The position numbers and the translations under genes are program-made. 14,005 nt of DNA from Flavobacterium sp. (lineage in GTDB: Bacteria; Bacteroidota; Bacteroidia; Flavobacteriales; Flavobacteriaceae). Under the pieces are notes generated by a model, which was not told the DNA's origin, did no database searches, and saw only the letters and a program-made list of their open reading frames with translations. Positions 1 to 7,680 of this stretch are shown piece after piece. How positions within the stretch are numbered: the first letter of the stretch is position 1; the number at the start of each line of letters is the position of its first letter. The stretch lies in NCBI GenBank assembly GCA_030152225.1, contig JASLHL010000097.1:1-14005 (forward strand), given 5' to 3'.

Positions 1-69
1 CTTCATCGCGAAGAAATACTTCTTTTGTTGATGTATTTGGTGGCCTATAGCGAGAAAATGATCCTGTAA
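1..69 (+). CDS. C-terminal end of an unrecognised protein, cut by the left window edge
   Basis: Frame 1 is open from the first base to a TAA at 67-69 and gives 22 residues, starting LHREEILLLL and ending AYSEKMIL. The start lies outside the window. I cannot assign a family from so short a tail. It is taken as real coding sequence because the inverted copy at 207-275 preserves the same frame: over 23 codons including the stop, the two copies differ at 10 bases. Three of these changes are synonymous, one swaps TAA for TAG, and most of the rest are conservative (Leu/Ile, Leu/Val, Ile/Met, Ala/Gly, Tyr/Cys). The strong hairpin at 119-157 would terminate its transcript. Confidence 0.6.
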   Translation, partial: LHREEILLLLMYLVAYSEKMIL

Positions 70-118
70 ATACCTTCTTTTTTAGGAATTAATGTAGCAG
101 AATGAACCATCTTGGGTA

Positions 119-157
119 AAAAAAAGGAGTATCTCTTGTTGAGATACTCCTTTTTTT
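119..157. terminator. Bidirectional intrinsic terminator at the centre of the palindrome
   Basis: A perfect 17-bp stem (119-135 with 141-157) closes a TTGTT loop. Its G/C-containing part GGAGTATCTC is flanked by A7 on the left and T7 on the right. It can therefore end transcription from the gene entering at the left edge and also anything arriving on the minus strand from the right. Confidence 0.9.
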
Positions 158-206
158 ATACCCAAGATGATTCACTCTTCTACACTAGTTCTAAAAAAAG
201 AAGCCT

Positions 207-275
207 CTAAACCATCATTTTCTCGCTATAGCCAACCAAACACATTAATAAAATAAGTATTTCTTCGCGATGAAG
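207..275 (-). pseudogene. Inverted, diverged copy of the upstream gene's 3' end
   Basis: Read on the minus strand this gives LHREEILILL ... GYSEKMMV followed by TAG (207-209), colinear with the 22-residue tail at 1-69. The frame stays open outward to about position 345 without a stop, but has no ATG there, and the 23 or so extra codons do not resemble a recognisable protein. The piece therefore looks like the remnant of a convergent duplicate whose 5' part is gone, or like an inverted duplication of only the gene end. Because the window begins exactly where the similarity would need to be followed on the left arm, I cannot tell how far the homology really extends. Confidence 0.5.
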
Positions 276-309
276 GATATTTTTGAAAGAAGTGCAAAAA
301 ACAGGACTA

Positions 310-343
310 TTTTTTGAATGACAAGTTGTACATAATAACTTAA
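310..343 (+). promoter_or_regulatory. Possible Bacteroidota-type promoter of the small lipoprotein
   Basis: TTTTTTG (310-316), a 19-nt spacer, and TAACTTAA (336-343) resemble the TTTG / TAnnTTTG pair used by the Bacteroidota primary sigma factor. The downstream half lacks the final TG. It ends about 10 nt before the ATG at 354, implying a very short leader. The AT-rich background makes chance matches likely. Confidence 0.35.
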
Positions 344-353
344 ATTTTTAAAA

Positions 354-737
354 ATGAAAAGACTAGTACTCGGATTTGGGCTTATTGCCTTACTCCTATC
401 CAGCTGTAGCAAAGAAGAACAAGAAGCTGCACCCCAAAACCTTCAACATCCCTATCAATTAACAGAAGATTCCTATCAAGCGAAAATTGTTCAAATGGAA
501 ACCCTTTTTCATCAACATGGTTTTGTTAATGATTTAGAAGATCCCTATGATTACAATGACCCCAAAAACAGAAAAGCCATTGAGGAGCTTGATTTAAAGG
601 AACTGAAACTCTTTCTTGAAGAATTTAGTTCAGAAGAAGGACTGAAAAATTTAGATGAAGCAGGAAGTATAGAAAAATCTGAACAATATGCGAGAGAACA
701 CAATGCTACAAATACAAAAGGGACTATCGTCTTGTGA
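354..737 (+). CDS. Small predicted lipoprotein of unknown function
   Basis: 127 residues. The N-terminus is a classical lipoprotein signal: MKR, a hydrophobic stretch (about residues 4-15) and the lipobox LSSC with the lipidated cysteine at residue 18. The mature part is about 110 residues, strongly charged and rich in Glu/Asp/Lys, with a likely helical middle (about residues 70-110) and no cysteines or motif that I recognise. Lipid attachment to the outer or inner membrane is inferred; the function is unknown. The start is fixed by the signal peptide. The gene stands alone, facing the LOG gene. Its last nine codons and its TGA stop lie within the hairpin at 710-754, so the C-terminal sequence TNTKGTIVL is partly dictated by the terminator. 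Confidence 0.75.
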   Translation: MKRLVLGFGLIALLLSSCSKEEQEAAPQNLQHPYQLTEDSYQAKIVQMETLFHQHGFVNDLEDPYDYNDPKNRKAIEELDLKELKLFLEEFSSEEGLKNLDEAGSIEKSEQYAREHNATNTKGTIVL

Positions 738-754
738 TAGTCCCTTTTGTATTT
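710..754. terminator. Terminator shared by the lipoprotein and LOG genes, overlapping coding sequence
   Basis: A perfect 19-bp stem (710-728 with 736-754) with a 7-nt loop (729-735). The core GGGACTATC/GATAGTCCC is bordered by AAATACAAAA and TTTTGTATTT, giving a U-rich 3' side in either direction. The left arm and loop lie inside the lipoprotein reading frame, whose stop is at 735-737. On the minus strand it lies about 20 nt beyond the LOG stop. Confidence 0.9.
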
Positions 755-772
755 AACCTATGCGGTATACAC

Positions 773-1495
773 TTAAAAATTCGGTTTCAATGTATATTTC
801 TTGTAGAAAGCATCAATGCGTTCCACCACTTCATCTGCCGAATCAACCAATTGGATTAAATCCATATCTTCTGGTGAAATATTGTTGTATTTATCGAGCA
901 ATACCTTTTTAATCCACTCCAACATGCCACCCCAGAAATCAGTTCCCACTAAAATAATTGGGAATCTAGCGATTTTCTTTGTTTGGATTAAGGTAATTGC
1001 TTCGAATAATTCATCTAGTGTTCCGAAACCACCTGGCATAACAACAAATCCTTGTGAATATTTGACAAACATTACTTTACGCACGAAAAAGTAGTCGAAC
1101 TGAATGTTTTTATCACTGTCAATATACGGATTAAAGTGCTGCTCAAAAGGCAATTCGATATTCAATCCTACCGACACTCCTTGTCCTAGATGTGCTCCTT
1201 TATTACCAGCTTCCATAATTCCAGGTCCTCCCCCAGTAATTACGCCATATCCTGCTTTACTTACTTTAAAAGCAATTTCTTCAGCTAAGGTATAGTATGG
1301 ATCATCTTTTTTAGTTCTTGCTGATCCGAAGATAGAAATACAAGGACCAATACGGCCCATTTTTTCATATCCATTAACGAATTCAGACATGATTTTAAAG
1401 ATTCCCCATGAATCATTTGTCTTTATCTCTGTCCAAGATTTTTGCTTGAATTTTTCTTGGATCTTCTCCTCTTCATTTCCTAAAATTTCTTTCAT
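773..1495 (-). CDS. LOG family protein (TIGR00730), putative nucleoside 5'-monophosphate phosphoribohydrolase
   Basis: 240 residues with a Rossmann-like fold. Two family-defining motifs are present: GGGPGIMEAGNKGA (residues 88-101) and PGGFGTLDE (154-162), which together form the nucleotide-monophosphate site. The Arg-Lys at 139-140 also fits the family. Characterised LOG proteins cleave the N-glycosidic bond of cytokinin riboside or purine 5'-monophosphates, releasing base and ribose 5-phosphate; many bacterial members have no proven physiological substrate. It is about 50 residues longer at the N-terminus than the shortest LOG proteins, as in the subgroup with an extra N-terminal helix. No signal peptide is seen, so it is cytoplasmic. 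The start is an ATG 7 nt after the uvrA stop, so it is probably co-transcribed as the second gene of a uvrA operon. Confidence 0.9.
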   Translation of the reverse strand: MKEILGNEEEKIQEKFKQKSWTEIKTNDSWGIFKIMSEFVNGYEKMGRIGPCISIFGSARTKKDDPYYTLAEEIAFKVSKAGYGVITGGGPGIMEAGNKGAHLGQGVSVGLNIELPFEQHFNPYIDSDKNIQFDYFFVRKVMFVKYSQGFVVMPGGFGTLDELFEAITLIQTKKIARFPIILVGTDFWGGMLEWIKKVLLDKYNNISPEDMDLIQLVDSADEVVERIDAFYKKYTLKPNF

Positions 1496-1502
1496 AATTC
1501 AA

Positions 1503-4337
1503 TTATTTTTTAAGCTCTTTTTTCAAAAAGTGAGCCGTATAACTCTTCTTCACTTTACTTATTTCTTCTGGTGTTCCCTTTGCTAGCACTTCACCTCCAT
1601 TTGCTCCTCCTTCATAACCGATATCAATGATATAATCTGCGAGTTTAATCACATCGAGGTTGTGTTCAATAATCAGCACTGTATTGCCTTTCTCTACCAA
1701 AGTATTGATTACCTCCATCAAGACGCGAATATCTTCAAAGTGCAATCCTGTCGTTGGTTCATCCAAGATATAGAACGTATTTCCCGTATCTTTTTTCGAT
1801 AACTCTGTTGCCAATTTAATGCGTTGTGCTTCTCCTCCTGATAGGGTTGTACTTTGCTGACCTAAGGTAATATACCCCAATCCAACATCATTAATCGTCT
1901 TTAGCTTGCGGTATATTTTCGGTATATTTTCAAAGAATTCTGTTGCATCCGCAACAGTCATTTCCAATACATCCGAAATAGATTTCCCCTTATATCTGAT
2001 TTCGAGCGTTTCGCGATTGAATCGTTTGCCTTGACAGGTTTCGCACTCAACGTATACATCAGGTAAAAAACCCATCTCGATGGTGCGTACTCCAGAACCT
2101 TCACAGGTATCACATCGTCCTCCACTGACATTAAAACTAAAGCGTCCCGGTTTATATCCACGAATAGATGCTTCGGTAGTTTGCGCAAATAGATTTCGAA
2201 TATCCGAAAATACATCAGTATACGTTGCTGGATTGGACCTTGGCGTACGTCCAATTGGACTTTGATCGATGCCGATTACTTTGTCAATGTGTTCTAATCC
2301 ACTAATCTTCTTATAGGGTTGTGGTTTTGCCACAGCATGGAAAAAGTGGGTATTCAAGATTGGATAAAGCGTCCCATTGATTAAAGTTGATTTTCCCGAT
2401 CCTGACACTCCTGTTACACAGGTTAAGGTGCCCAAGGGAATTTCGATGGTTACATTCTTTAAATTATTTCCTGTCGCTCCCTCTAATTTGATCTTCTTTC
2501 CATTTCCTTTTCTTCGCTCTTTGGGAACGGTAATCTCTAGCTCACCATTCAAATATTGAGCCGTTAAAGTATGTTCTTTCAACAATTCTTTTGGCGTTCC
2601 TGTGCTGATGATTTTTCCTCCGCGTTTTCCCGCATAAGGTCCAATATCAATCACAAAATCAGCGCGTTCAATCATATCTTTATCGTGTTCTACAACGAGA
2701 ACGGAATTCCCAAGATCTCGTAACGACTCCAAAGACTTAATTAAGCGCTCATTATCTCGTTGGTGCAACCCAATACTCGGTTCATCTAAAATATACAATA
2801 CACCCACCAATTGAGAGCCAATTTGCGTAGCCAAACGGATGCGTTGTGCTTCTCCTCCTGATAGGGTTCTTGAACTTCGGTTTAACGATAAATACGTCAA
2901 GCCTACATCTTTCAAAAACGACAATCGCGTATTGATTTCCTTTGTAATTTCTTCCGCAATACTCTTTTGCTTTTCTGAAAGTTTGCTATTGATATCAGCA
3001 AACCAAGCAATCAAATGTTCAATATCCATTTGAATGAGTTCTCCAATATTTTTATCTGCAATTCTAAAATACAACGCTTCCTTTCTCAAGCGTGTACCTT
3101 GACAAGAAGGACAGTCAATTTCGTCCATGTATTCTTTCGCCCAACGCTTAATTGATGCCGTTTCACTTTCTTCAAACTGATTTTTGATAAAGTTGTTGAT
3201 TCCCTCAAAATCAATTTTATAGTTCTTTGAGATTCCAGCAACTTTGTGTTCTACGGTAAAACTATCTTGTCCCCCTTGAAGAATCACCTCCATGGCTTCT
3301 TTGGGAATATCTTGAATAGCATCTGCTAATTTAAAATTATAGCGTTGTGCAATAATCTCCAATTGCTTGAATATCCAGGTACTTTTTTCAGGACCTAGAG
3401 GAGCTAAACCTCCTTTTTTAATGGATACTGTCGCATCGGGAATTACTTTTTTAGGGTTTATTTCATGTATCGTCCCTAGTCCATTACACACTTCACAAGC
3501 TCCTTTTGGGGAGTTGAAAGAAAAGTTATTCGGTTCGGGTTTCGCATAGGAAATACCTGAGGTTGGACACATGAGATGACGGCTAAAGAAACGTACGTCT
3601 TGTGACTCTTGATCTAAGATCACAATGGTGTCATCCCCATGATACATGGCTGTTTGGATACTTTCTGCTAAGCGCTGAACGGTTTGCTCTTTCGAATCAA
3701 CAACCAGACGATCAATCACAATTTCAATATCGTGGGTTTTATAGCGATCGGCCTTCATGCCATATTCTAAATCCTTAATTTCGCCATCTAAGCGCACTTT
3801 CAAAAACCCTTGTTTGGCAATTTGTTCAAACAACTCGCGGTAGTGTCCTTTTCTAGAACGAACAACAGGAGCCAAAATACTTATTTTTTTTCCGTCAAAA
3901 TCGTTGAGAATCAATTCTTGAATTTGACTATCGGTATAGCTCACCATTTTTTCTCCGGTATTATAGCTATACGCTTCTCCTGCTCTTGCATAGAGCAAGC
4001 GCAAGAAGTCATAAATTTCTGTAATGGTTCCCACAGTAGATCTTGGGCTGCGATTCGTCGTTTTTTGTTCGATTGCAATTACAGGAGATAATCCATCAAT
4101 TTTATCAACATCTGGGCGTTCTAGACCGCCTAAAAATTGTCTTGCATAGGCAGAAAACGTCTCAATATAACGGCGTTGTCCCTCTGCGTATATTGTATCG
4201 AAGGCTAAAGACGATTTACCAGAACCCGACAATCCCGTGATTACAACGAGTTTTTCTCGTGGTATACGGATATCAATATTTTTTAGATTGTGAACGCGAG
4301 CTCCTAAAACTTCAATATAATCTTCTACTTTAGACAT
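1503..4337 (-). CDS. uvrA: UvrABC system protein A (excinuclease ATPase subunit)
   Basis: The damage-recognition ATPase of nucleotide excision repair; it dimerises, loads UvrB on lesions and leaves before UvrC incision. The protein has 944 residues, the family's usual length. It has two ABC ATPase modules: Walker [10 protein letters not shown] (about 35-43) and GVSGSGKST (about 643-651), signatures LSGGEAQRI near 493 and 832, and Walker B followed by DEP at about 516 and 858. The C-terminal zinc module has two CxxC pairs (CDTC near 742, CETC near 765). The N-terminal zinc module has CPTS then CEVC, so one ligand position is Ser260. A further CPSC lies near 409. The frame extends four codons further to a TTG, but the ATG at 4335-4337 ([10 protein letters not shown]) fits homologues better. 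The LOG gene follows after 7 nt. Confidence 0.97.
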   Translation of the reverse strand: MSKVEDYIEVLGARVHNLKNIDIRIPREKLVVITGLSGSGKSSLAFDTIYAEGQRRYIETFSAYARQFLGGLERPDVDKIDGLSPVIAIEQKTTNRSPRSTVGTITEIYDFLRLLYARAGEAYSYNTGEKMVSYTDSQIQELILNDFDGKKISILAPVVRSRKGHYRELFEQIAKQGFLKVRLDGEIKDLEYGMKADRYKTHDIEIVIDRLVVDSKEQTVQRLAESIQTAMYHGDDTIVILDQESQDVRFFSRHLMCPTSGISYAKPEPNNFSFNSPKGACEVCNGLGTIHEINPKKVIPDATVSIKKGGLAPLGPEKSTWIFKQLEIIAQRYNFKLADAIQDIPKEAMEVILQGGQDSFTVEHKVAGISKNYKIDFEGINNFIKNQFEESETASIKRWAKEYMDEIDCPSCQGTRLRKEALYFRIADKNIGELIQMDIEHLIAWFADINSKLSEKQKSIAEEITKEINTRLSFLKDVGLTYLSLNRSSRTLSGGEAQRIRLATQIGSQLVGVLYILDEPSIGLHQRDNERLIKSLESLRDLGNSVLVVEHDKDMIERADFVIDIGPYAGKRGGKIISTGTPKELLKEHTLTAQYLNGELEITVPKERRKGNGKKIKLEGATGNNLKNVTIEIPLGTLTCVTGVSGSGKSTLINGTLYPILNTHFFHAVAKPQPYKKISGLEHIDKVIGIDQSPIGRTPRSNPATYTDVFSDIRNLFAQTTEASIRGYKPGRFSFNVSGGRCDTCEGSGVRTIEMGFLPDVYVECETCQGKRFNRETLEIRYKGKSISDVLEMTVADATEFFENIPKIYRKLKTINDVGLGYITLGQQSTTLSGGEAQRIKLATELSKKDTGNTFYILDEPTTGLHFEDIRVLMEVINTLVEKGNTVLIIEHNLDVIKLADYIIDIGYEGGANGGEVLAKGTPEEISKVKKSYTAHFLKKELKK
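1819..1848. repeat. 30-bp direct repeat in uvrA, copy at the second ABC signature
   Basis: Identical base for base to 2839-2868. On the coding strand it spells the LSGGEAQRI signature of the second ATPase module with the same codon used at every position as in the first module. Confidence 0.9.
2839..2868. repeat. 30-bp direct repeat in uvrA, copy at the first ABC signature
   Basis: The partner of 1819-1848, offset by exactly 1020 bp (340 codons). The repeat sits in the first LSGGEAQRI signature. The flanking bases diverge immediately on both sides. Confidence 0.9.
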
Positions 4338-4354
4338 AATTTTGTGCAAAAGAA

Positions 4355-4362
4355 CAAAGATA
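4355..4362 (-). promoter_or_regulatory. Candidate -7 element for uvrA
   Basis: On the minus strand this reads TATCTTTG, an exact match to the Bacteroidota TAnnTTTG element, 17 nt ahead of the uvrA ATG. No convincing TTG partner is found 17-20 nt further upstream, so only the downstream half is supported. Confidence 0.45.
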
Positions 4363-4513
4363 CATATTAATCTCGTTTTATGTAATCTGCAGTTCTAATG
4401 TTTTGATTTGATTTAGCATTATTTAACAGCTTTATTCGCTTGATTTTTAATTACACAAAGGCATTCGTTCTACTTTTAAAAATCGTATTTTTATCTCGGA
4501 AAAAAAGAATACA

Positions 4514-5482
4514 ATGAGAGGAGCCCTATTATATGAGTTAGGTCAAGTTCCAAAATTTGGCACAATAGACGAACCGACAGTACAAAAAGAAGGACAACAT
4601 GCTATTCGCGTAACTGCTGCTGCGGTAAAAAACTTAGATAAAGCTCGAACCAGTGGTAAACACTATGCGAGTTATACCGATTTACCGACTGTTGTTGGCA
4701 ATGATGGCGTTGGTTATTTGGAAGATGGAACCCGAGTATACGGCCAAGGAATTACGGGCATGATAGCGGAACACGCAATTATCTCGAGTAACTACACCCC
4801 TATCCCCAAGAATTTAGACGATGTCACTGCCGCTGCTTTACCCAATGCCATTTTAGGATCTGCTATGCCTTTGATCATTCGTGCGCGCTTGGAAGCAGGA
4901 CAAAATGTTTTGTTCAATGGAGCAACAGGTGTCACAGGACAAGTGGGGGTACAAATTGCCAAACACTATGGCGCAAAAGAAATCATTGTAACAGGAAGAA
5001 ATAAAGCAATACTCGAACAGTTAAAGGCTTTGGGGGCTACCCAGACTCTCGTACTCACGGAAAACAACGACGCCTTAGAAGAGCAAATCAAAGCCATTCA
5101 CCAAGCCACTCCCATCGATGTAGTGATTGATTATTTATGGGGTAAACCCTTTCAATCCATCCTCAATGCTTTCAAAGGCAATGATATTCACCATCTTACC
5201 TCTACCGTAAAAATTGTTACTGCAGGCGATATGGCTGGTAAAGAAATTCAACTGACTTCTGCTATTCTAAGAAGTACGGATATTCAGTTGATGGGTTCTG
5301 GATTTGGCAGTTTAACAAAAGAAGAACTCATCGTATTTAACAAAGTTATTTTACCCGAAATGTTTTTACTCGCTGCTCGAGGTAAATTGCATATTCAAAC
5401 AGAAGCACATCCTTTAGAAGCAATTGAACAGGTGTGGAATAAAACCCTAGATCCTGGCACGCGTTTAGTCATTACCCTATAA
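4514..5482 (+). CDS. Zinc-independent quinone oxidoreductase / NADPH:enone reductase-like MDR protein
   Basis: 322 residues, a member of the medium-chain dehydrogenase/reductase superfamily. The N-terminal GroES-like catalytic half (about 1-115) lacks the cysteine and histidine ligands of zinc alcohol dehydrogenases; the protein has no cysteine ligand set at all. The Rossmann half begins around residue 130 with the nucleotide-binding motif NGATGVTGQVGVQIA (135-149), and TGRNK at 160-164 offers an Arg that would favour NADPH. Such proteins reduce quinones or activated alkenes in the cytoplasm; the true substrate here is unknown. The ATG start gives the usual MRGALLYE opening. It is divergent from uvrA across a 176-nt spacer holding AT-rich promoter-like sequence (for example TACTTTTA at 4471-4478). 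There is no clear terminator before the next gene 92 nt on. Confidence 0.85.
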   Translation: MRGALLYELGQVPKFGTIDEPTVQKEGQHAIRVTAAAVKNLDKARTSGKHYASYTDLPTVVGNDGVGYLEDGTRVYGQGITGMIAEHAIISSNYTPIPKNLDDVTAAALPNAILGSAMPLIIRARLEAGQNVLFNGATGVTGQVGVQIAKHYGAKEIIVTGRNKAILEQLKALGATQTLVLTENNDALEEQIKAIHQATPIDVVIDYLWGKPFQSILNAFKGNDIHHLTSTVKIVTAGDMAGKEIQLTSAILRSTDIQLMGSGFGSLTKEELIVFNKVILPEMFLLAARGKLHIQTEAHPLEAIEQVWNKTLDPGTRLVITL

Positions 5483-5530
5483 GTTTGCAGGATAACGAAC
5501 TTGCTGTACTAGCATGTAGTAAAAACGCAC

Positions 5531-5538
5531 TACTTTTG
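5531..5538 (+). promoter_or_regulatory. Candidate -7 element for the purine permease
   Basis: TACTTTTG is an exact TAnnTTTG match 36 nt ahead of the permease ATG. The nearest upstream TTG is about 27 nt away, longer than the usual spacer, so the call rests on the -7 box and its position. No purine-riboswitch-like fold is apparent in the short leader. Confidence 0.4.
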
Positions 5539-5574
5539 TCTGCTCATTTTTTTGACTGCTAATCCAATAACACA

Positions 5575-6906
5575 ATGAAAATCTTTTTAGAAAATTACTT
5601 TCAATTAAGTAAAAACAAAACGACCATTCGAAAAGAAATGATGGCTGGAGTGATCACATTCTTAACGATGTCTTATATTTTAGTAGTCAATCCCAATATT
5701 CTAGCCGATGCAGGAATGGACAAACAAGCCGTTTTTATGGCTACGGCCCTAGCAACAGTTTGCGCTACTCTATTGATGGGATTTATGGCAAAATTGCCCA
5801 TTGCTCAAGCACCAGGCATGGGATTGAATAGCTTTTTCGCCTATACGGTTGTATTGACGATGGGCTATAGTTGGGAATTTGCTTTGACAGGTGTATTTTT
5901 AGCGGGTTTAATTTTTCTTGTTTTGACCCTATTTAACATTAGAGAACTAATTGTCAACAACATACCCAAAGTATTAAAAGAAGCGATTCCCGTAGGTATT
6001 GGCTTATTCATTACCTTGATCGGATTAAAAAGTGCAGGCCTTGTCGTTAGTAATCCCAATACGCTAGTCACCCTAGGTGATTTTAGTCAGCACAGCGTGT
6101 GGATTGCACTTGCGGGGCTGTTGGTAACAGGAATCCTATTGATTAAGAATATCAATGGCGCTATTTTAATTGGAATTATTGTGGCCACAGTATTTGGTTT
6201 TATCTTGGGAGACGTACAACTTCCTTCGCATTTAATTACCGCTCCACCTTCTATGGCACCGACATTTGGCAAAGCCTTGTCTTTCCTATTTTCACCAGAA
6301 ACAGCAAGCAGCGTTTTTTCCATTGACATGGTCATTGTTGTATTTACCTTTCTCTTTGTCAATTTATTTGATACCATTGGCACCTTGATTGGCGTGGTTT
6401 CTAAAACGGGAATTGCAGATAAGCAGGGGAATTTCCCTCAGATGAAGAAAGCGCTCTTAACGGATGCTTTGGGTACAACTTTTGGTGCTATACTGGGGAC
6501 AAGTTCAGTAACCTCTTATGTAGAAAGTGCTTCTGGAGTAGCTTCTGGTGGACGTACGGGATTAACTGCGGTAAGTGTCGCTTGTATGTTTGCCCTATCT
6601 ATTTTTTTAGCTCCTTTATTCTTAGTAATTCCTGCTGCTGCTACCGCCCCTGCCTTAGTAATCGTAGGATTATTTATGATCAGTTCTGTCGTGAACATTG
6701 ACTTTACTGATTTTTCAGAAGCCTTACCAGCTTTTATTACCATTGTCTTTATGCCGTTTACCTACAGTATTGCAGAAGGCATCGTATTTGGTATGCTTAG
6801 TTTTACTCTTTTTAAAGTTGGAACACAAAAATACAAAGATGTTAGTCCAACGCTATATATTTTATCCTTGCTATTTCTAATCAAAATTGTCTTGGATGCC
6901 CTATAA
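5575..6906 (+). CDS. NCS2 family permease, AzgA-like (purine base transporter)
   Basis: 443 residues, very hydrophobic, with about 12-14 membrane segments. Family motifs are clear: the N-terminal FLTMSYILVVNPNIL (29-43); APGMGLNSFFAYTVV (79-93), a hallmark of the AzgA/PbuG/GhxP/PurP branch; FDTIGTLIGV (265-274), with an acidic residue in the substrate and cation region; and SSVTSYVESASGVASGGRTG (310-329). Members of this branch carry hypoxanthine, guanine or adenine into the cell by proton symport; which base is used cannot be read from sequence. The length is normal and the frame intact. It lies 92 nt downstream of the oxidoreductase with its own candidate promoter, and ends in a strong terminator that begins within its stop codon. 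Confidence 0.92.
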   Translation: MKIFLENYFQLSKNKTTIRKEMMAGVITFLTMSYILVVNPNILADAGMDKQAVFMATALATVCATLLMGFMAKLPIAQAPGMGLNSFFAYTVVLTMGYSWEFALTGVFLAGLIFLVLTLFNIRELIVNNIPKVLKEAIPVGIGLFITLIGLKSAGLVVSNPNTLVTLGDFSQHSVWIALAGLLVTGILLIKNINGAILIGIIVATVFGFILGDVQLPSHLITAPPSMAPTFGKALSFLFSPETASSVFSIDMVIVVFTFLFVNLFDTIGTLIGVVSKTGIADKQGNFPQMKKALLTDALGTTFGAILGTSSVTSYVESASGVASGGRTGLTAVSVACMFALSIFLAPLFLVIPAAATAPALVIVGLFMISSVVNIDFTDFSEALPAFITIVFMPFTYSIAEGIVFGMLSFTLFKVGTQKYKDVSPTLYILSLLFLIKIVLDAL

Positions 6907-6946
6907 AAAATAGCCCTAAACAACATGATGTTTAGGGCTATTTTTT
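6905..6946. terminator. Bidirectional terminator between the permease and the DUF4369 lipoprotein
   Basis: A perfect 18-bp stem (6905-6922 with 6929-6946), core TAGCCCTAAACA/TGTTTAGGGCTA, with six A residues on the left and six T on the right and a 6-nt loop. It overlaps the stop codons of both convergent genes (6904-6906 and 6945-6947), so the 38-nt spacer is fully used. Confidence 0.93.
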
Positions 6947-7637
6947 ACTTCTTTATTTTCTCAGCTACAAGCTGGGCTAAATTTGATTTTTTATCTGTTT
7001 CGGAAAGACTTTCATATACTGCAGTTAGTTGCGTTACATCATCTCCGCTGGTATAATACAAATAGTAGAGCGACGTTAATGCCGTTTTGTGTTGTGCTAG
7101 AAAATTATCGATAAAGATAGCTTGATCTTCTTGAAGCTTTTTATACGTACTCAATATTTGATTAATCTTTTCTTCGTCCTTGTTTTGCAAGGCTTCCATA
7201 TACGTACTTTGTTGTTGTCCTTGATAGCTTAACAAATTGTACTTATATAGACTTAAATTGCGCTCAAATTCACTTAACTCCTCATTATTTTGTGTTCCTT
7301 TTAAAGCAAAGGAGGTGAAGTTTTCCTGGTTGATGTTTACTTCTGTTTTTCCACTTTCAATAAACAAGGGAATTCTTCCTTTTTGATTTTGAAAGGATAA
7401 GTATCCTAAAGTAGGTTGATCAATTTTGCCTTCAAATCGGAATACATTGTCTTTTACGAGCATAGAATCTAGCTTTATCCCTTCTACCTCTTGCGTAACG
7501 CCTACTTGATTCAAATACACCCACGTTTCGTCGGGCACATTGACCAAAGCTCCTTCAATTTCAAAAGCCGTATTGGTATGGCAAGCGGTGAACATCAGGG
7601 CTATTCCAAACAACAACCCATATTGATATCTTTTCAT
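6945..7637 (-). CDS. DUF4369-domain lipoprotein without a thioredoxin domain
   Basis: 230 residues. The signal MKRYQYGLLFGIALMFTAC ends in a lipobox with the lipidated cysteine at residue 19. Residues of about 24-115 fit DUF4369, the beta-rich N-terminal domain often found in front of TlpA-like thioredoxins in Bacteroidota (FEIEGALVNVPDETWVYLN, then a segment ending in ESGKTEVNI). The remainder is a helical, charged region. No CxxC and no thioredoxin fold follows, unlike the 381-residue relative at 11963-13108. It is a periplasm-facing membrane-anchored protein of unknown role. It is the last gene of a probable four-gene minus-strand operon (43 nt after the DUF423 gene) and ends at the shared hairpin. 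The frame looks intact, so it is not an obvious truncation. Confidence 0.8.
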   Translation of the reverse strand: MKRYQYGLLFGIALMFTACHTNTAFEIEGALVNVPDETWVYLNQVGVTQEVEGIKLDSMLVKDNVFRFEGKIDQPTLGYLSFQNQKGRIPLFIESGKTEVNINQENFTSFALKGTQNNEELSEFERNLSLYKYNLLSYQGQQQSTYMEALQNKDEEKINQILSTYKKLQEDQAIFIDNFLAQHKTALTSLYYLYYTSGDDVTQLTAVYESLSETDKKSNLAQLVAEKIKK

Positions 7638-7680
7638 TGTATTTTTTTTAATGTATTAAATTTACCTTATTTCGCGGGTA

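Larger units (their letters stand above)
1..275. repeat. Large quasi-palindrome: 135-nt inverted arms with a 5-nt loop
   Basis: Positions 1-135 read, on the opposite strand, as 141-275. The first 21 bases of the arm (CTTCATCGCGAAGAAATACT plus T) match perfectly, as does a 17-base block at 46-62, the segment around 107-117, and the stem next to the TTGTT loop (136-140). Overall about four of five positions agree, with only single-base gaps. Both arms are 135 nt, so position n pairs with 276-n at the outer end. The outer half of each arm is a gene end and the inner half is 3' untranslated sequence plus terminator. The left limit is set by the window edge, so the palindrome may continue outward. 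Confidence 0.9.

Noticed and set aside
1..275. Insertion sequence or MITE bounded by terminal inverted repeats
   Set aside because: The arms meet at a 5-nt loop instead of flanking a body, the centre is a terminator, no target-site duplication can be assessed, and the outer part is a reading frame; no transposase is visible.
816..1094. Plus-strand open frame opposite the LOG gene
   Set aside because: It is antisense to a clearly conserved protein, its composition is not protein-like, and it has no supporting motif.
3810..4240. Overlapping plus-strand open frames opposite uvrA
   Set aside because: They are antisense reflections of uvrA codon structure; the minus-strand product carries all the recognisable motifs.
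4338..4349. TTG start four codons upstream for uvrA
   Set aside because: The ATG at 4335-4337 gives the usual UvrA N-terminus and lies at a better distance from the TATCTTTG element.
5483..5574. Purine riboswitch ahead of the NCS2 permease
   Set aside because: The spacer is only 92 nt, the likely promoter leaves a leader of under 35 nt, and no three-stem purine aptamer pattern is visible.
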